From Clostridia bacterium (GTDB lineage: Bacteria; Bacillota; Clostridia; TANB77; UBA1234), in contig JAFUGH010000014.1 of assembly GCA_017469465.1 (NCBI GenBank), forward strand, positions 1 through 64,000: a DNA stretch of 64,000 bases, given 5' to 3'. The position numbers and the translations under genes were made by a program. Each line of letters opens with the position of its first letter. Position 1 is the first letter of the stretch. Below the pieces are notes generated by a model, which saw only the letters and a program-made list of their open reading frames with translations, had not been told where the DNA came from and did no database searches. This document shows positions 55,439 through 63,726 of this stretch, piece by piece.

Positions 55439-56134
55439 ATGAATGAGCTAATAAATGATTTAAAAAACTCTATTTTTAACAATTCAAGTGACTTAATTGC
55501 TGATTATTTAGAAATAGGTGTAGATACTCAAATTACAAATGAAATAATAAAAGAAGTTCCAATAGTGAAGACGTTATTGGCTATGTTTAAAATTGGGAAA
55601 AATATTTATGATTGGAATCTATTAAAGAATACAGAGGAATTTGTTCAAGAATTTAATAGAGGAGAAGTTGACAAAGAAAAAATAGATAAATATAAAAATG
55701 AATTAGAAAAAAATTCACAAAAATGTGAGAAAGAATTTGGAAGAGTTTTATTATTACTGAATAAATTTATAGATAAAGAAAAAGCATTTATGCTAAGTAG
55801 ATTATTTAAAGCATATGTCGAGGAAAAGATTAATTGGAAAGAATTTTGTGAATATTCTGAGATAGTGGATAGACTCTTTATTAATGATTTAGAGTTGCTA
55901 AAAAAGATTAAAAATCAAGACGTTGATATAATGAAGAGCAGGGAAGATGTTTTTAGAGTTGAAAGATTATATTCATTGGGATTAATTGGAATATGTTGGA
56001 CAAAGGAATTAACATGGCAAGATGTTGGAGAAGGGCATATTAATAGCATAAGAACCATAAATCCTTTGGGTGAAAAATTTTGCGATATTGTTTTTATCGA
56101 AGACAAAAAGTGCTTTTTAAAAGAAGAGGGATAA
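55439..56134 (+). CDS. Uncharacterised helical protein, island family
   Basis: The 231-residue protein begins MNELINDLKNSIFNNSSDLIADYLEIGVDTQI and continues with IIKEVPIVKTLLAMFKIGKNIYDWNLLKN. This is a recurring motif (DlaeIgiD...lkdIPIvktl..i) in a family of small proteins often seen in accessory regions of Firmicutes, as far as I recall. The rest is helical and charged. It starts 29 bases after the membrane protein with AAGGAG and is probably co-transcribed. The short hydrophobic motif could insert into or associate with the membrane. No function can be assigned. Confidence 0.75.
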   Translation: MNELINDLKNSIFNNSSDLIADYLEIGVDTQITNEIIKEVPIVKTLLAMFKIGKNIYDWNLLKNTEEFVQEFNRGEVDKEKIDKYKNELEKNSQKCEKEFGRVLLLLNKFIDKEKAFMLSRLFKAYVEEKINWKEFCEYSEIVDRLFINDLELLKKIKNQDVDIMKSREDVFRVERLYSLGLIGICWTKELTWQDVGEGHINSIRTINPLGEKFCDIVFIEDKKCFLKEEG

Positions 56135-56217
56135 AACTAAAAAGCATATTAAGTGATATAATTAATACATACATCATTTAATTTCTTATTGGTGTTGAAT
56201 TAATAATAGAAAAAAAA

Positions 56218-56270
56218 GACCGAAGAGAGGACATTCAAAGAATAAAAATACATTTTTTAAAAATGGGGGT
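56218..56270. repeat. Copy A of a 53-base direct repeat
   Basis: GACCGAAGAGAGGACATTCAAA, an AT-rich spacer and AAAAATGGGGGT match copy B at 56874-56926. Copy A is followed about 110 bases later by GCAAAA-rich DNA (56380-56450), as copy B is by similar DNA (57040-57090). The whole 0.65 kb unit therefore appears duplicated in tandem. Confidence 0.7.
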
Positions 56271-56527
56271 AGTTATATAAACTATTTTAAAAAATAAGAA
56301 AGAAGGAATGCTTATATTTCAATACTTTTACAGCATAACAATCTGATGCAATGAACAAAAAACATAAAAATCACGTGCAAAAAATTACAAAAATATGCAA
56401 AATTTTGCAAAAATAATCAAAAATAAACAAAAAAATGCAAAAATTTGCAACTTCAAAAATAAGATTCTTTGATACAAGATATATGATAAAATACAAATAT
56501 GAAATTATAGAACCAGAGGTGAAAGCA

Positions 56528-56698
56528 ATGCAAAAATATCAAGTAGAAATAAATGAAACATTATCAAGAGTAGTTGAGATAGAAGCTGAAAATGAAAGTG
56601 ATGCTATAAGCAAAATAAAAGACTTATATAGGCAAGAAAAGATTGTACTAGATAGTGATGACTATCTTGATACAGAAATCAAAATATACGAAGAATAA
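56528..56698 (+). CDS. DpnD/PcfM-like small protein
   Basis: The 56-residue protein reads MQKYQVEINETLSRVVEIEA, then ESDAISKIKDLYRQ, IVLDSDDYLDTEIKIYEE. This matches the DpnD/PcfM family, small proteins found on conjugative plasmids and near restriction genes. The ATG at 56528 is chosen over the in-frame ATG at 56435 because AGAGGTG lies just upstream of it and the family starts here. The gene lies between the two copies of the direct repeat. Its function is unknown. Confidence 0.78.
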   Translation: MQKYQVEINETLSRVVEIEAENESDAISKIKDLYRQEKIVLDSDDYLDTEIKIYEE

Positions 56699-56770
56699 AA
56701 GCAAAGAGAAAGACACATATAATAAGTACATAACAGAATAAAAATGAAAGTTGAAGAGGGATAATAAAGT

Positions 56771-56812
56771 TGGGTGGTATATGTATAATATATGCCATCT
56801 TTTTCTTTATAA
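56771..56812 (+). terminator. Probable terminator after the DpnD-like gene
   Basis: GGGTGGTATAT and ATATGCCATC form an imperfect stem followed by TTTTTCTTT. Confidence 0.5.
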
Positions 56813-56873
56813 AAAATAGTTCTGTAATGTTTCTACCACCCCCCAGTATCACTTTTATTTTTCAAAAAATGGA

Positions 56874-56926
56874 GACCGATGAGAGGACATTCAAATTATA
56901 AAAATGCGATTTTTGAAAAGGGGGTG
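56874..56926. repeat. Copy B of a 53-base direct repeat
   Basis: GACCGATGAGAGGACATTCAAA and AAAAGGGGGT repeat the sequence at 56218-56270. The copy lies near the 3' end of the broken integrase, with no gene between 56926 and 57118. TTGCAAAAATTTACAACG near 57076 corresponds to TGCAAAAATTTGCAACT near 56435. Confidence 0.7.
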
Positions 56927-57117
56927 TGGTATGTTCAATTTTTATAAAATTTTGTGGTAAAAATAAAATGATGAAAGCGCTGATACATAAGAACTTGCAA
57001 GAATTACTGCAGAAAAATTATACTACTAAGAGTAGTAAAAAATCGTGCAAAATTGAGCAAAAATAGAACACTTTTTTGCAAAAATTTACAACGAAAAATA
57101 CAAGAAAGAGGAAACCA

Positions 57118-58280
57118 CTAAATGATTCCCTCTAACTTATTAATTGCATCCCTCTTCTGATTTGGTAACACGTGAGAATAAATATCCAAAGTAGTGGATG
57201 CGTTGCTATGACCAAGTAATTCTTGTGCTACTTTTGGATGCACATTTGCTTCTAAAATACGAGTAGCAAATGTATGGCGAAGTGCATGGAACTTGATATA
57301 AGGTATGCCTGCTTTTTGAAGAAGCTGTGCATACTTTTTCCTTGCATTGGATTCTTCTAGATAATCTCCAAACTCATTGGTGAAAACTAAATCTGAAAGA
57401 ATGGTGACGTTAGAACCTAATCGTCTCATATATCTTCTTTGATTCTTTTTGTAATTCTGTAATACAGAAGCCAAATAACTAGTAAGCGGAATAGTTCTTA
57501 AATTTGATTCTGTTTTTAATTTTGAAAGTGTTAAATTCTTTGCATGAACAACATGCGTGTCTTCATCGAATTCAAATTCTCTCACTAAACCTTGAACGAT
57601 GTGAATCTCCTTTTTTTGAAAGTCAACATTCTCTCAACGAGGGCCAAGAAACTCTCCAATTCTTGCACCAGTTCCTAATGCTAGTTTTATTAAAGTTCCC
57701 ATAGTATCATTTTTCAAAGTGGAGATTAATTTTTCTTGTTGCTCCACTGTAAGAACAGTCACAGGTTTATTTCTTACAGGAGGTCGAATTGTTTTAAGTG
57801 CAGGATTAGTAGATATTAAATTTTGATTAATAGCTTGATCGAGTGATTACTTAAACACAGTATGAATATGTTTAATACAACTGCCAGAAAGATGTTTGTC
57901 AACACAAGAATTATATACACTTTGAATGTGGATACTGCGAATATCTTGCAACTTCATGTGACCAATTTGTGGATTAATATGATTATTAATTAAAGAGAAA
58001 TATCTCGCATAGGTACTTGGAGAAACTGACCTACGTTTAAAATTTTTCATCCACACCACACCCATTCTCCAAATGTGATGCGGGAAGGTTCAATGAAGGT
58101 ATGATGATTGAAACTAGCAATCGAATCTTCGAGCTTTCTTGCCACTTCTCGGCGAGTTTTACCATAGTAAGATACAAACTTACGTCTTCCATCAGGATGA
58201 TGCCCAATTTGGATTTGTCCCACCCAACGACCATCCTTTCTTTGAAAAATACTGCCTTCATTTTTCCCTCTTCTTGACAT
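57118..58280 (-). pseudogene. Tyrosine integrase broken by three lesions
   Basis: All domains of a Tn916/ICE-type tyrosine recombinase are present. The N terminus is MSRRGKNEGSIFQRKDGRWVGQI. The SAM-like core-binding domain is SVSPSTYARYFSLINNHINPQIG. The catalytic domain has GARIGEF, FHALRHTFATRI, LLGHSNASTTLDIYSH. Three lesions are visible. A 5-base tandem duplication (TGTGGTGTGG) near 58050 shifts the frame within GEWVW. A TAA near 57847 replaces an expected Gln (HTVFK*SLDQAIN). A TGA near 57638 replaces an expected Trp (GPR*ENVDF). The catalytic Arg, His and Tyr regions survive on separate pieces, so the protein is not functional. Confidence 0.9.
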
Positions 58281-58289
58281 TAGAACCAA

Positions 58290-58544
58290 CCCCTTTCAGA
58301 TTTTTGTGTATTGTAACTTGAAATTATTTGTTTTACAAGTGTTTTCATCTTCTTTTTCATACCTTAGCAAAGATTTTTATATCTTACAAGTAGGTGTGTA
58401 CAAAAGTGTATTGAAGTGTACTTTTGAAATAGAGTATGATAAATTCAACAGTAAATGATGCAATTTAAAGATGACCTCATTACTACATAGGTCATCTAGG
58501 ATTAAAGAAATTTGTTGAAAATGGTATAATAGGACTAATTGAGA
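58290..58544. other. Non-coding gap with GTGTA repeats
   Basis: No gene is seen. Near 58394-58425, GTGTACAAAAGTGTATTGA and AAGTGTACTTTTG make an imperfect inverted arrangement upstream of the broken integrase. This could be an excisionase or integrase binding region. The rest is AT-rich. Confidence 0.45.
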
Positions 58545-58573
58545 TTGAATGGGACACTTATTTTTGATATAAT
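58545..58573 (+). promoter_or_regulatory. Promoter of the DUF6508-like gene (duplicated promoter copy 1)
   Basis: TTGAAT (58545-58550) and TATAAT (58568-58573) are spaced by 17 bases. From TGAGATTGAAT to AAAAGGAGT it is nearly identical to the promoter at 60941-60969. Confidence 0.82.
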
Positions 58574-58602
58574 GCCAGTAGAGAATAAAAGGAGTCGAAT
58601 GT

Positions 58603-58971
58603 ATGAATTTTAAATTTGATGAAGATACAAACATTGAAGAAAATACCAAAAAGCTACCAAAGCTAAAATCAAGAAAAGTTGAATGGCAAAAACCAAGACA
58701 AGGAAGTGATAACGTCATTGAATTAGGGTATCCTTTATATGACAAAGAAGTAGAGAATTGGATCCACGAGTTTTATAGATTAAAGCTATCAGATTTTAAT
58801 TATCTAGAAAACTATGAAATTTATAAACACAAGGAACTTGAAGAATTGTCATTAGAAGAAACACTTTCCTATATAACCTTTATTATAAGAGGAGAAAGAT
58901 TCTGCGATGGACATATTGCTGCAGCTTTAGAAGATGGAACAATAGAAAAATTATGCAATAACTTATCATGA
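58603..58971 (+). CDS. DUF6508-like protein
   Basis: The 122-residue protein ends with ETLSYITFIIRGERFCDGHIAAALEDGTIEKL, a motif I recognise from the DUF6508 family. Its central part (ENWIHEFYRLKLSDFNYLENYEIY) also fits. There is no signal peptide. The start follows AAAAGGAG. The family is uncharacterised. The gene is the first intact one to the right of the broken integrase and shares its promoter sequence with the ASCH gene at 60997. Confidence 0.75.
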   Translation: MNFKFDEDTNIEENTKKLPKLKSRKVEWQKPRQGSDNVIELGYPLYDKEVENWIHEFYRLKLSDFNYLENYEIYKHKELEELSLEETLSYITFIIRGERFCDGHIAAALEDGTIEKLCNNLS

Positions 58972-59211
58972 TAGAGTCAATGCAAGATGTTCATAAGATA
59001 GTAATATTGCGTACAAATTAAGATGAAAAATTAGAAGTAGTTTTTATTGAAAAAAATTTACTCTTATTATATAGTAGATATAAGAAAATATCCTATGGCG
59101 GTAAAAATTACATTTAATAATATCTTTGAGGGGGAAACGGACAATATGGTTAAAGATAAATTAAAATATACTCCCTTAAATTCAAAAAATTTAAAGGAGG
59201 GGTTTTAAATA
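58972..59211 (+). other. Gap with repeat R1 and a possible 37-codon ORF
   Basis: AGTAATATTGCGTACAAATT at about 59004 is repeated almost exactly at about 60677. An ATG at 59095 opens 37 codons (MAVKITFNNIFEGETDNMVK and on) ending inside the ribosome site of the SLH gene. It may be a leader peptide or a gene fragment; I cannot tell. Confidence 0.4.
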
Positions 59212-60585
59212 ATGTTAAATAAGTTATTTAAACGAATATTATTTTTAGCAACATTTACATTATTATTTTCAATGATGATTGGAATGACAGTATTTGCAAC
59301 GGAATCTTATACCATTTTAAATGGAGATTCAACAACAGAAGATGTATTGTTAGTAGGTAACTCTAAAAAAGAGGTGACTCCTACAACATATACAGTATCT
59401 TTTGACTTAAATGGTGGAAGTGAGAACGAAGAATATCCACTAGAGCCTTTGATAGTAGCTTCTGGTTCAAATTTCACACTTCCAAAGCGTCCAGATTATC
59501 CAGCAATTGTTCTAATTGAAAGCGGAGATTATTATATAACTGTTGATCCACCAGAAGGAAAATGGATTGATGCATTTGAAATTTCAGGGGAAAGGCATGA
59601 GCCTGAAGAAGAGATTACTATTAATAGTGATACGGTTATTAAATGTTTATGGAAAGATATTACTTATATAGATAGAGTTGAATTAAATATTGAAGCCCCA
59701 ATTGTTGGTACTAAAATTGAGGGAGAACTACGCGAAGGTATGAAATACTATGATGTAGATACAATTAGTATAAGACCAGTAATAACAATTCCTAACGGAG
59801 TAGATTACAATTTTCGTAGTGGAGCCACTTATTGGGCAGAATCAGGAGATTTTAATCCTTATGTTGGAGAAATTGAAGCTGGAAAAACATATGAGGCATT
59901 TACTCTTTTATACTGCGAGGATGATTCACATCAATTCATAGAAGAAGGACTAAAAGTAATTATAAATGGCGAAGAAGCAACCGCTTATAATTCTGTCTTT
60001 TTCGTAAGTTTTAATTATCCTATGGAAGCAATTGAGAAAAATGGCCTTTTAAAAGTAGATGAATGGGTAAAAGAAGAAATGACTAAAGCAGAAGAAAAAG
60101 GATTAATACCAGAGACATTTTCTTCAATAGATGCGACAAGAGCTATTACAAGAACTGAATTTGCAGCAGTAGCAGTAAAGCTTTATGAAGCAATTAGTGG
60201 AGTAAAGGCTACACCTGCTCAAAGCAATCCATTTACAGATACAAGTGATGAGAATATCTTAAAAGCATACGAACTTGGTATTACAAAAGGCACTTCAGAA
60301 ATAACATTTACACCAGATGATGAAATTACAAGAGAGCAAATGGCAACGATGTTAACAAGAGCTTTAACAAAAGCAGGAATTAATACAGAATATGATATAA
60401 CAAATACAACAAGATTTGCTGATGATAATGATTTAAGTGATTGGGGCAGACCTTCAGTATACTTTATGGCAAGTTCTAACATTATTAAAGGCGTTGGAGA
60501 TAATAAATTTAATGGTTTAGGAAATGCAAAAGTAGAAGAAGCAATAGCAATAGCATTAAGAAGTGTAGATGCATTTGCTAAATAA
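59212..60585 (+). CDS. Secreted protein with one B-repeat and C-terminal SLH domains
   Basis: The 457-residue protein has a signal peptide (hydrophobic residues 9-28, then VFATES). A B-repeat-like module follows (TYTVSFDLNGGSENEEYPLEP, about residues 63-140), then a beta-rich middle part. C-terminal SLH domains start near residue 280: WVKEEMTKAEEKGLIPETF...ITRTEFAAVAVKLYE, NPFTDTSDENILKAYELGITKG...EITREQMATMLTRAL, and TRFADDNDLSDWGRPSVYFMASSNIIKGVG. It is probably bound to the secondary cell wall polymer. It is flanked by the repeats R1 and R2. The strong AAGGAGGGG ribosome site suggests high expression. Confidence 0.88.
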   Translation: MLNKLFKRILFLATFTLLFSMMIGMTVFATESYTILNGDSTTEDVLLVGNSKKEVTPTTYTVSFDLNGGSENEEYPLEPLIVASGSNFTLPKRPDYPAIVLIESGDYYITVDPPEGKWIDAFEISGERHEPEEEITINSDTVIKCLWKDITYIDRVELNIEAPIVGTKIEGELREGMKYYDVDTISIRPVITIPNGVDYNFRSGATYWAESGDFNPYVGEIEAGKTYEAFTLLYCEDDSHQFIEEGLKVIINGEEATAYNSVFFVSFNYPMEAIEKNGLLKVDEWVKEEMTKAEEKGLIPETFSSIDATRAITRTEFAAVAVKLYEAISGVKATPAQSNPFTDTSDENILKAYELGITKGTSEITFTPDDEITREQMATMLTRALTKAGINTEYDITNTTRFADDNDLSDWGRPSVYFMASSNIIKGVGDNKFNGLGNAKVEEAIAIALRSVDAFAK

Positions 60586-60598
60586 TAGTTCAAAACGA

Positions 60599-60626
60599 GC
60601 CGAGAAAATAAAAAACTCTCGGCTCA
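60599..60626 (+). terminator. Hairpin after the SLH gene
   Basis: GAGCCGAGA and TCTCGGCTC form a perfect nine-pair stem. The T-run after it is missing, so termination may be inefficient or need a factor. Confidence 0.55.
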
Positions 60627-60743
60627 AACTATATCATAATACTTTGACAAAACATACAACTTGTTCTCTTTTTAAGTAATATTGCGTACAAGTTGGATAA
60701 AGAAAAATAGTAATTTCTTAAGGAGATTGGAGTTAAAAAATAT

Positions 60744-60896
60744 ATGAAGAATAAGAAAAAAGTAATTATAGCATTGATAATTTGTATAATATTGATTGCT
60801 TGTGCTGTATTAGCAATTATGATACATAACGAAAACAGTCTTACTATGTCAGATAACAAACAGGGACAGCCTTTTTTGATAATGCAAATCAACTGA
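60744..60896 (+). CDS. Truncated 50-residue membrane or exported protein
   Basis: The ORF encodes MKNKKKVIIALIICIILIAC and 30 more residues, a lipoprotein-like or signal-anchor N terminus. The reading frame runs into the GGGACA-type element at 60862 and stops there, so it is probably the front part of a longer gene cut by the element. Upstream lies repeat R2 (about 60677). The ribosome site GGAG is distant. Confidence 0.4.
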   Translation: MKNKKKVIIALIICIILIACAVLAIMIHNENSLTMSDNKQGQPFLIMQIN

Positions 60897-60917
60897 ATCA
60901 AAAAGACTGTCCATTTT
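60862..60917. repeat. GGGACA-type inverted-repeat element
   Basis: GGGACAGCCTTTTTTGAT and ATCAAAAAGACTGTCC form an imperfect inverted repeat around an AT-rich loop, followed by a T-run. It can also act as a terminator. This is the clearest member of the family seen at 33.2, 34.54 and 46.98 kb. Confidence 0.7.
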
Positions 60918-60940
60918 TTATCCAATAGTAGAAAATGAGA

Positions 60941-60969
60941 TTGAATGAGACTTTTATTTTTGATATAAT
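60941..60969 (+). promoter_or_regulatory. Promoter of the ASCH gene (duplicated promoter copy 2)
   Basis: TTGAAT (60941-60946) and TATAAT (60964-60969) are spaced by 17 bases. The surrounding 55 bases match the promoter at 58545-58573, with TTTTTGATATAATGCC in common. Confidence 0.82.
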
Positions 60970-60996
60970 GCCGATAGAAAAAAAGGAGTTGGTTCG

Positions 60997-61389
60997 ATGA
61001 AAGTACTAACTATTAAACAGCCATTTGCAACTCTGATTGCAGAGGGAATAAAAGAATACGAATTTAGAACATGGAAAACAAAGTATCGTGGTGAATTTCT
61101 GATTCATGCTGGAAAAAGTATCGATAAAAAAGCAATGAAAAAATTTAAACAGTATCATTTGGAATATCCAACTGGTTGTATCATTGCAAAAGCAACTTTA
61201 ACAGATTGTGTTAGAATTGATGATAACGTCAAAAAAGAATTACAAAACAAAAATCCGTTAGTATATGCTCGTGCAATCAATGATATTTATTGGGATGGAT
61301 ATGGATTTAAACTAGAAAATGTTGAAAAGATAGAACCTATCTATGCAAGTGGTAAATTGAGTTTTTGGGAATATGAAATGGAGGAGTGA
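60997..61389 (+). CDS. ASCH-domain protein
   Basis: The 130-residue protein has the ASCH signature MKVLTIKQPFATLIAEGIKEYEFRTWKTKYRGEFLIHAG at its start and FWEYEM at its end. ASCH domains belong to the PUA-like superfamily and bind RNA or modified nucleotides. The conserved Lys, Glu and Arg (GIKEYEFRTW) are present. It is the first gene of a likely operon with the next, which overlaps or abuts it. Its RNA target is unknown. Confidence 0.88.
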   Translation: MKVLTIKQPFATLIAEGIKEYEFRTWKTKYRGEFLIHAGKSIDKKAMKKFKQYHLEYPTGCIIAKATLTDCVRIDDNVKKELQNKNPLVYARAINDIYWDGYGFKLENVEKIEPIYASGKLSFWEYEMEE

Positions 61390-61394
61390 TAATA

Positions 61395-61787
61395 ATGGAA
61401 GAGCGAATGAATAAGAAAGAATTATTAGAATTAATTGATTCTCTTAAAATTAATAAAAATGAATTTTGGGTTTTATCAAGTGGTGCATTAGTTTTAAGAG
61501 GCATTTATCCAAATGCAGGTGATCTAGATATTGCTGTAACGGAGAAAGGATTAAATGAATTAAAAAATGCATATGATTTAAAGCAAAAAGAAAATGGTTG
61601 GTACATAGTAAATGATAAAGTGGAATGTGTATTAGATACAAAGGAAGATTGGAAAATTGAAGAATATGAAGGAATATTGCTTCAAAATATAGATGAGTAT
61701 TACAAGTACCTTCAAAATAGCAATCGTGAAAAAGATAAAGCGAGAATTCCATTAGTGGAGGAGTACATGAAAAATAGAATAAGGTGA
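61395..61787 (+). CDS. Nucleotidyltransferase-like protein
   Basis: The roughly 130-residue protein has VLSSGALVLRGIYPNAGDLDIAVTEKGLNEL near residue 25. The GA...DLDIAV arrangement is the G-S/A...DxD pattern of minimal nucleotidyltransferases. ATG at 61395 follows GGAGG at a distance of 10; a GTG at 61386 would overlap the ASCH stop. The gene follows ASCH directly and may act with it. It could be a degenerate or antitoxin-like nucleotidyltransferase; the substrate is unknown. Confidence 0.75.
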   Translation: MEERMNKKELLELIDSLKINKNEFWVLSSGALVLRGIYPNAGDLDIAVTEKGLNELKNAYDLKQKENGWYIVNDKVECVLDTKEDWKIEEYEGILLQNIDEYYKYLQNSNREKDKARIPLVEEYMKNRIR

Positions 61788-61794
61788 ATTATGT

Positions 61795-61899
61795 ATGAAT
61801 AATTGGAATATTTATTTTGATAATATAAAAGATGCAAAAACTGGAATGGAAATCATGAAACATTGGGATGTTATTGATGTTTTTGCAAAGAAAAAATAG
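61795..61899 (+). CDS. Possible 34-residue ORF
   Basis: The short ORF reads MNNWNIYFDNIKDAKTGMEIMKHW, then DVIDVFAKKK, and lies between two clear genes with normal codon use. It has no good ribosome site and no recognisable family, so it may be a fragment of a larger gene. Confidence 0.35.
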   Translation: MNNWNIYFDNIKDAKTGMEIMKHWDVIDVFAKKK

Positions 61900-61911
61900 G
61901 AGTGGGATGCT

Positions 61912-62211
61912 ATGGCAACATCAAAAGGATATAAAGACTTTATATTAGAACAACTAGATTTATTAGATAATATAACTTGCAGAGCTATGATGGGAGAGTT
62001 TTTGTTGTATTACAATGATGTTTTATTTGGTGGGATTTACGATAACAGATTACTTGTAAAAAAAGTCGATACGAATAAAAAATATAATATGCAAGAACAA
62101 ATACCGTATGAAACTGCAAAGCCAATGTATTTAGTTGATGATGTTGATAATAAAGAATTATTAAAAGAGATTATAATAGAAACTTGCAAAGGTTTGTCAA
62201 GCAAAAAATAG
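61912..62211 (+). CDS. TfoX N-terminal domain protein
   Basis: The 99-residue protein matches the TfoX-N domain: FILEQLDLLDNITCRAMMGEFLLYYNDVLFGGIYDNRLLVKK, then PYETAKPMYLVDD. In proteobacteria TfoX regulates competence, but stand-alone Firmicutes TfoX-N proteins have unknown roles. The start follows GGAGTGGG. It is close to its upstream and downstream neighbours in the same direction. Confidence 0.88.
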   Translation: MATSKGYKDFILEQLDLLDNITCRAMMGEFLLYYNDVLFGGIYDNRLLVKKVDTNKKYNMQEQIPYETAKPMYLVDDVDNKELLKEIIIETCKGLSSKK

Positions 62212-62256
62212 TAAGTTATCGTTGAGATGGTTAATAAAAATTGGAAGGAAAATAAG

Positions 62257-63552
62257 ATGGATATAGGTATTTTTAATAAAGCATATTTGTATTTGAATTG
62301 TGGTAAAAAATCGATTGTAATTGAAAATAGATATACATTGAGTAAAAAAATAAATTCTAATGTATTAAAAAAAGCATTGCAAAATATTATTGAAAGATTT
62401 CATTATTTTAAATTAAAACCAGTAATTGATGAAAATGGAAATATTGATTTTGTTAAGAACAATGCAGAATTAAATGTTTATGAATTAGATAACAATGTTC
62501 ATCATTTAGGAACTGAAGAAGTAAATGGATATCTATTTAGAATATCTTTTCAAGATAATAATATATATATTAGCATATCTCATGCAATTGCTGATGGAAG
62601 AGGAGTAGCATTATTTGGATGCTCACTAATATATGAATATTTAAAATTAATAGGAATAAAAATTAATTTTAGTGATGAGGTAATAACAAATGAAACTCCA
62701 ATCAGTGAAACAGAAATGGATACTTTTATATCAAATGAACTAGATAAAAGAGAAGAATATTGCTATGAAGAACCATTTGTATTACCAATTAATTATCAAT
62801 ATTTTAAAACAGAATATGAAAAAAAGACAGTGATAAGCTGGAATGCAGAAGAATTTTCTAGCTTTATACATCAATTGAAATGTACACCTGTTGCATTGAT
62901 TACTACAATTATAGGAAATGCAATATATAAAAATTATGATGTGAAAGAAAAGAAACTGCTAGTAAGTATTCCTGTGGATTTACGCCCTTTTTATCAAAGC
63001 AAAGCACAAGCAAATTTTTTTACTGGCATAAAACTTGAATTTAAGAAGGAATACAAAGATTTACAATTGAAAGAACAAGTAAGAAACATACAAAAAGATC
63101 TAGGAGAACAACTAAATATTACAAATTTGAAAAGAAATATATATGGAACAAAAATGTTTTTTAAAAATATAGTTAATAACACTATAAGAACAAAAGCAGA
63201 AGCAGAAAAGGTATCTCGCAAATTAGAAGAAATTATGAAATTGCCAGAAGCTACATATATGTTAAGTAATTTAGGTACTATTAATATTCCTAAGCAAATG
63301 CAACCTTATATAACGGACTATGAATGTACAACGTCTAATACAACTCTATCTACACTCTATACGATGATGACAACTGGAAATATTGGTAAATTGGTAATTA
63401 CTCAAAATGATGATTCAAAAATAATAATGAAAGAAATAGTGAATACCTTTATTAAAAATGGAATTAAAGTACAAGTTCAAGATTATGGCAAAATAAGAAT
63501 GGATGCTGTTGTACCTTATCAATTTGAAAAAAGCTATAATACAATAAAATAG
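62257..63552 (+). CDS. Condensation-type acyltransferase
   Basis: The roughly 431-residue protein belongs to the chloramphenicol-acetyltransferase/condensation-domain superfamily. It carries SHAIADGRGVALF near residue 108, a variant of HHxxxDG with the first His replaced by Ser. Later motifs such as LLVSIPVDLRPFY and MLSNLGTINIP fit alcohol acetyltransferase or PapA-like members. No carrier protein or synthetase adjoins, so it is a stand-alone acyltransferase, perhaps modifying a lipid or polyketide-like molecule. ATG at 62257 follows AAGGA; an in-frame ATG at 62227 lacks a site. Confidence 0.82.
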   Translation: MDIGIFNKAYLYLNCGKKSIVIENRYTLSKKINSNVLKKALQNIIERFHYFKLKPVIDENGNIDFVKNNAELNVYELDNNVHHLGTEEVNGYLFRISFQDNNIYISISHAIADGRGVALFGCSLIYEYLKLIGIKINFSDEVITNETPISETEMDTFISNELDKREEYCYEEPFVLPINYQYFKTEYEKKTVISWNAEEFSSFIHQLKCTPVALITTIIGNAIYKNYDVKEKKLLVSIPVDLRPFYQSKAQANFFTGIKLEFKKEYKDLQLKEQVRNIQKDLGEQLNITNLKRNIYGTKMFFKNIVNNTIRTKAEAEKVSRKLEEIMKLPEATYMLSNLGTINIPKQMQPYITDYECTTSNTTLSTLYTMMTTGNIGKLVITQNDDSKIIMKEIVNTFIKNGIKVQVQDYGKIRMDAVVPYQFEKSYNTIK

Positions 63553-63726
63553 AATTGGAAGAAATGTAGCACTGTTTTGATAAAATTAGCAAGACAAATT
63601 ACAATTTATGGAGTGAACAGAAATGGAATAAATCTCAAGAAAGTTAGATACTTTTGGGGTTCATTTCACTTTTTCTTACTCTTTTTGTGCAAATGAAAAT
63701 GATAGTATTGATAGTGGAGGTTAAAG

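Noticed and set aside
56370-56450. GCAAAA-rich stretch considered as a CRISPR array
   Set aside because: Spacing is irregular, no repeat of 24 bases or more exists, and no cas genes are in the window.
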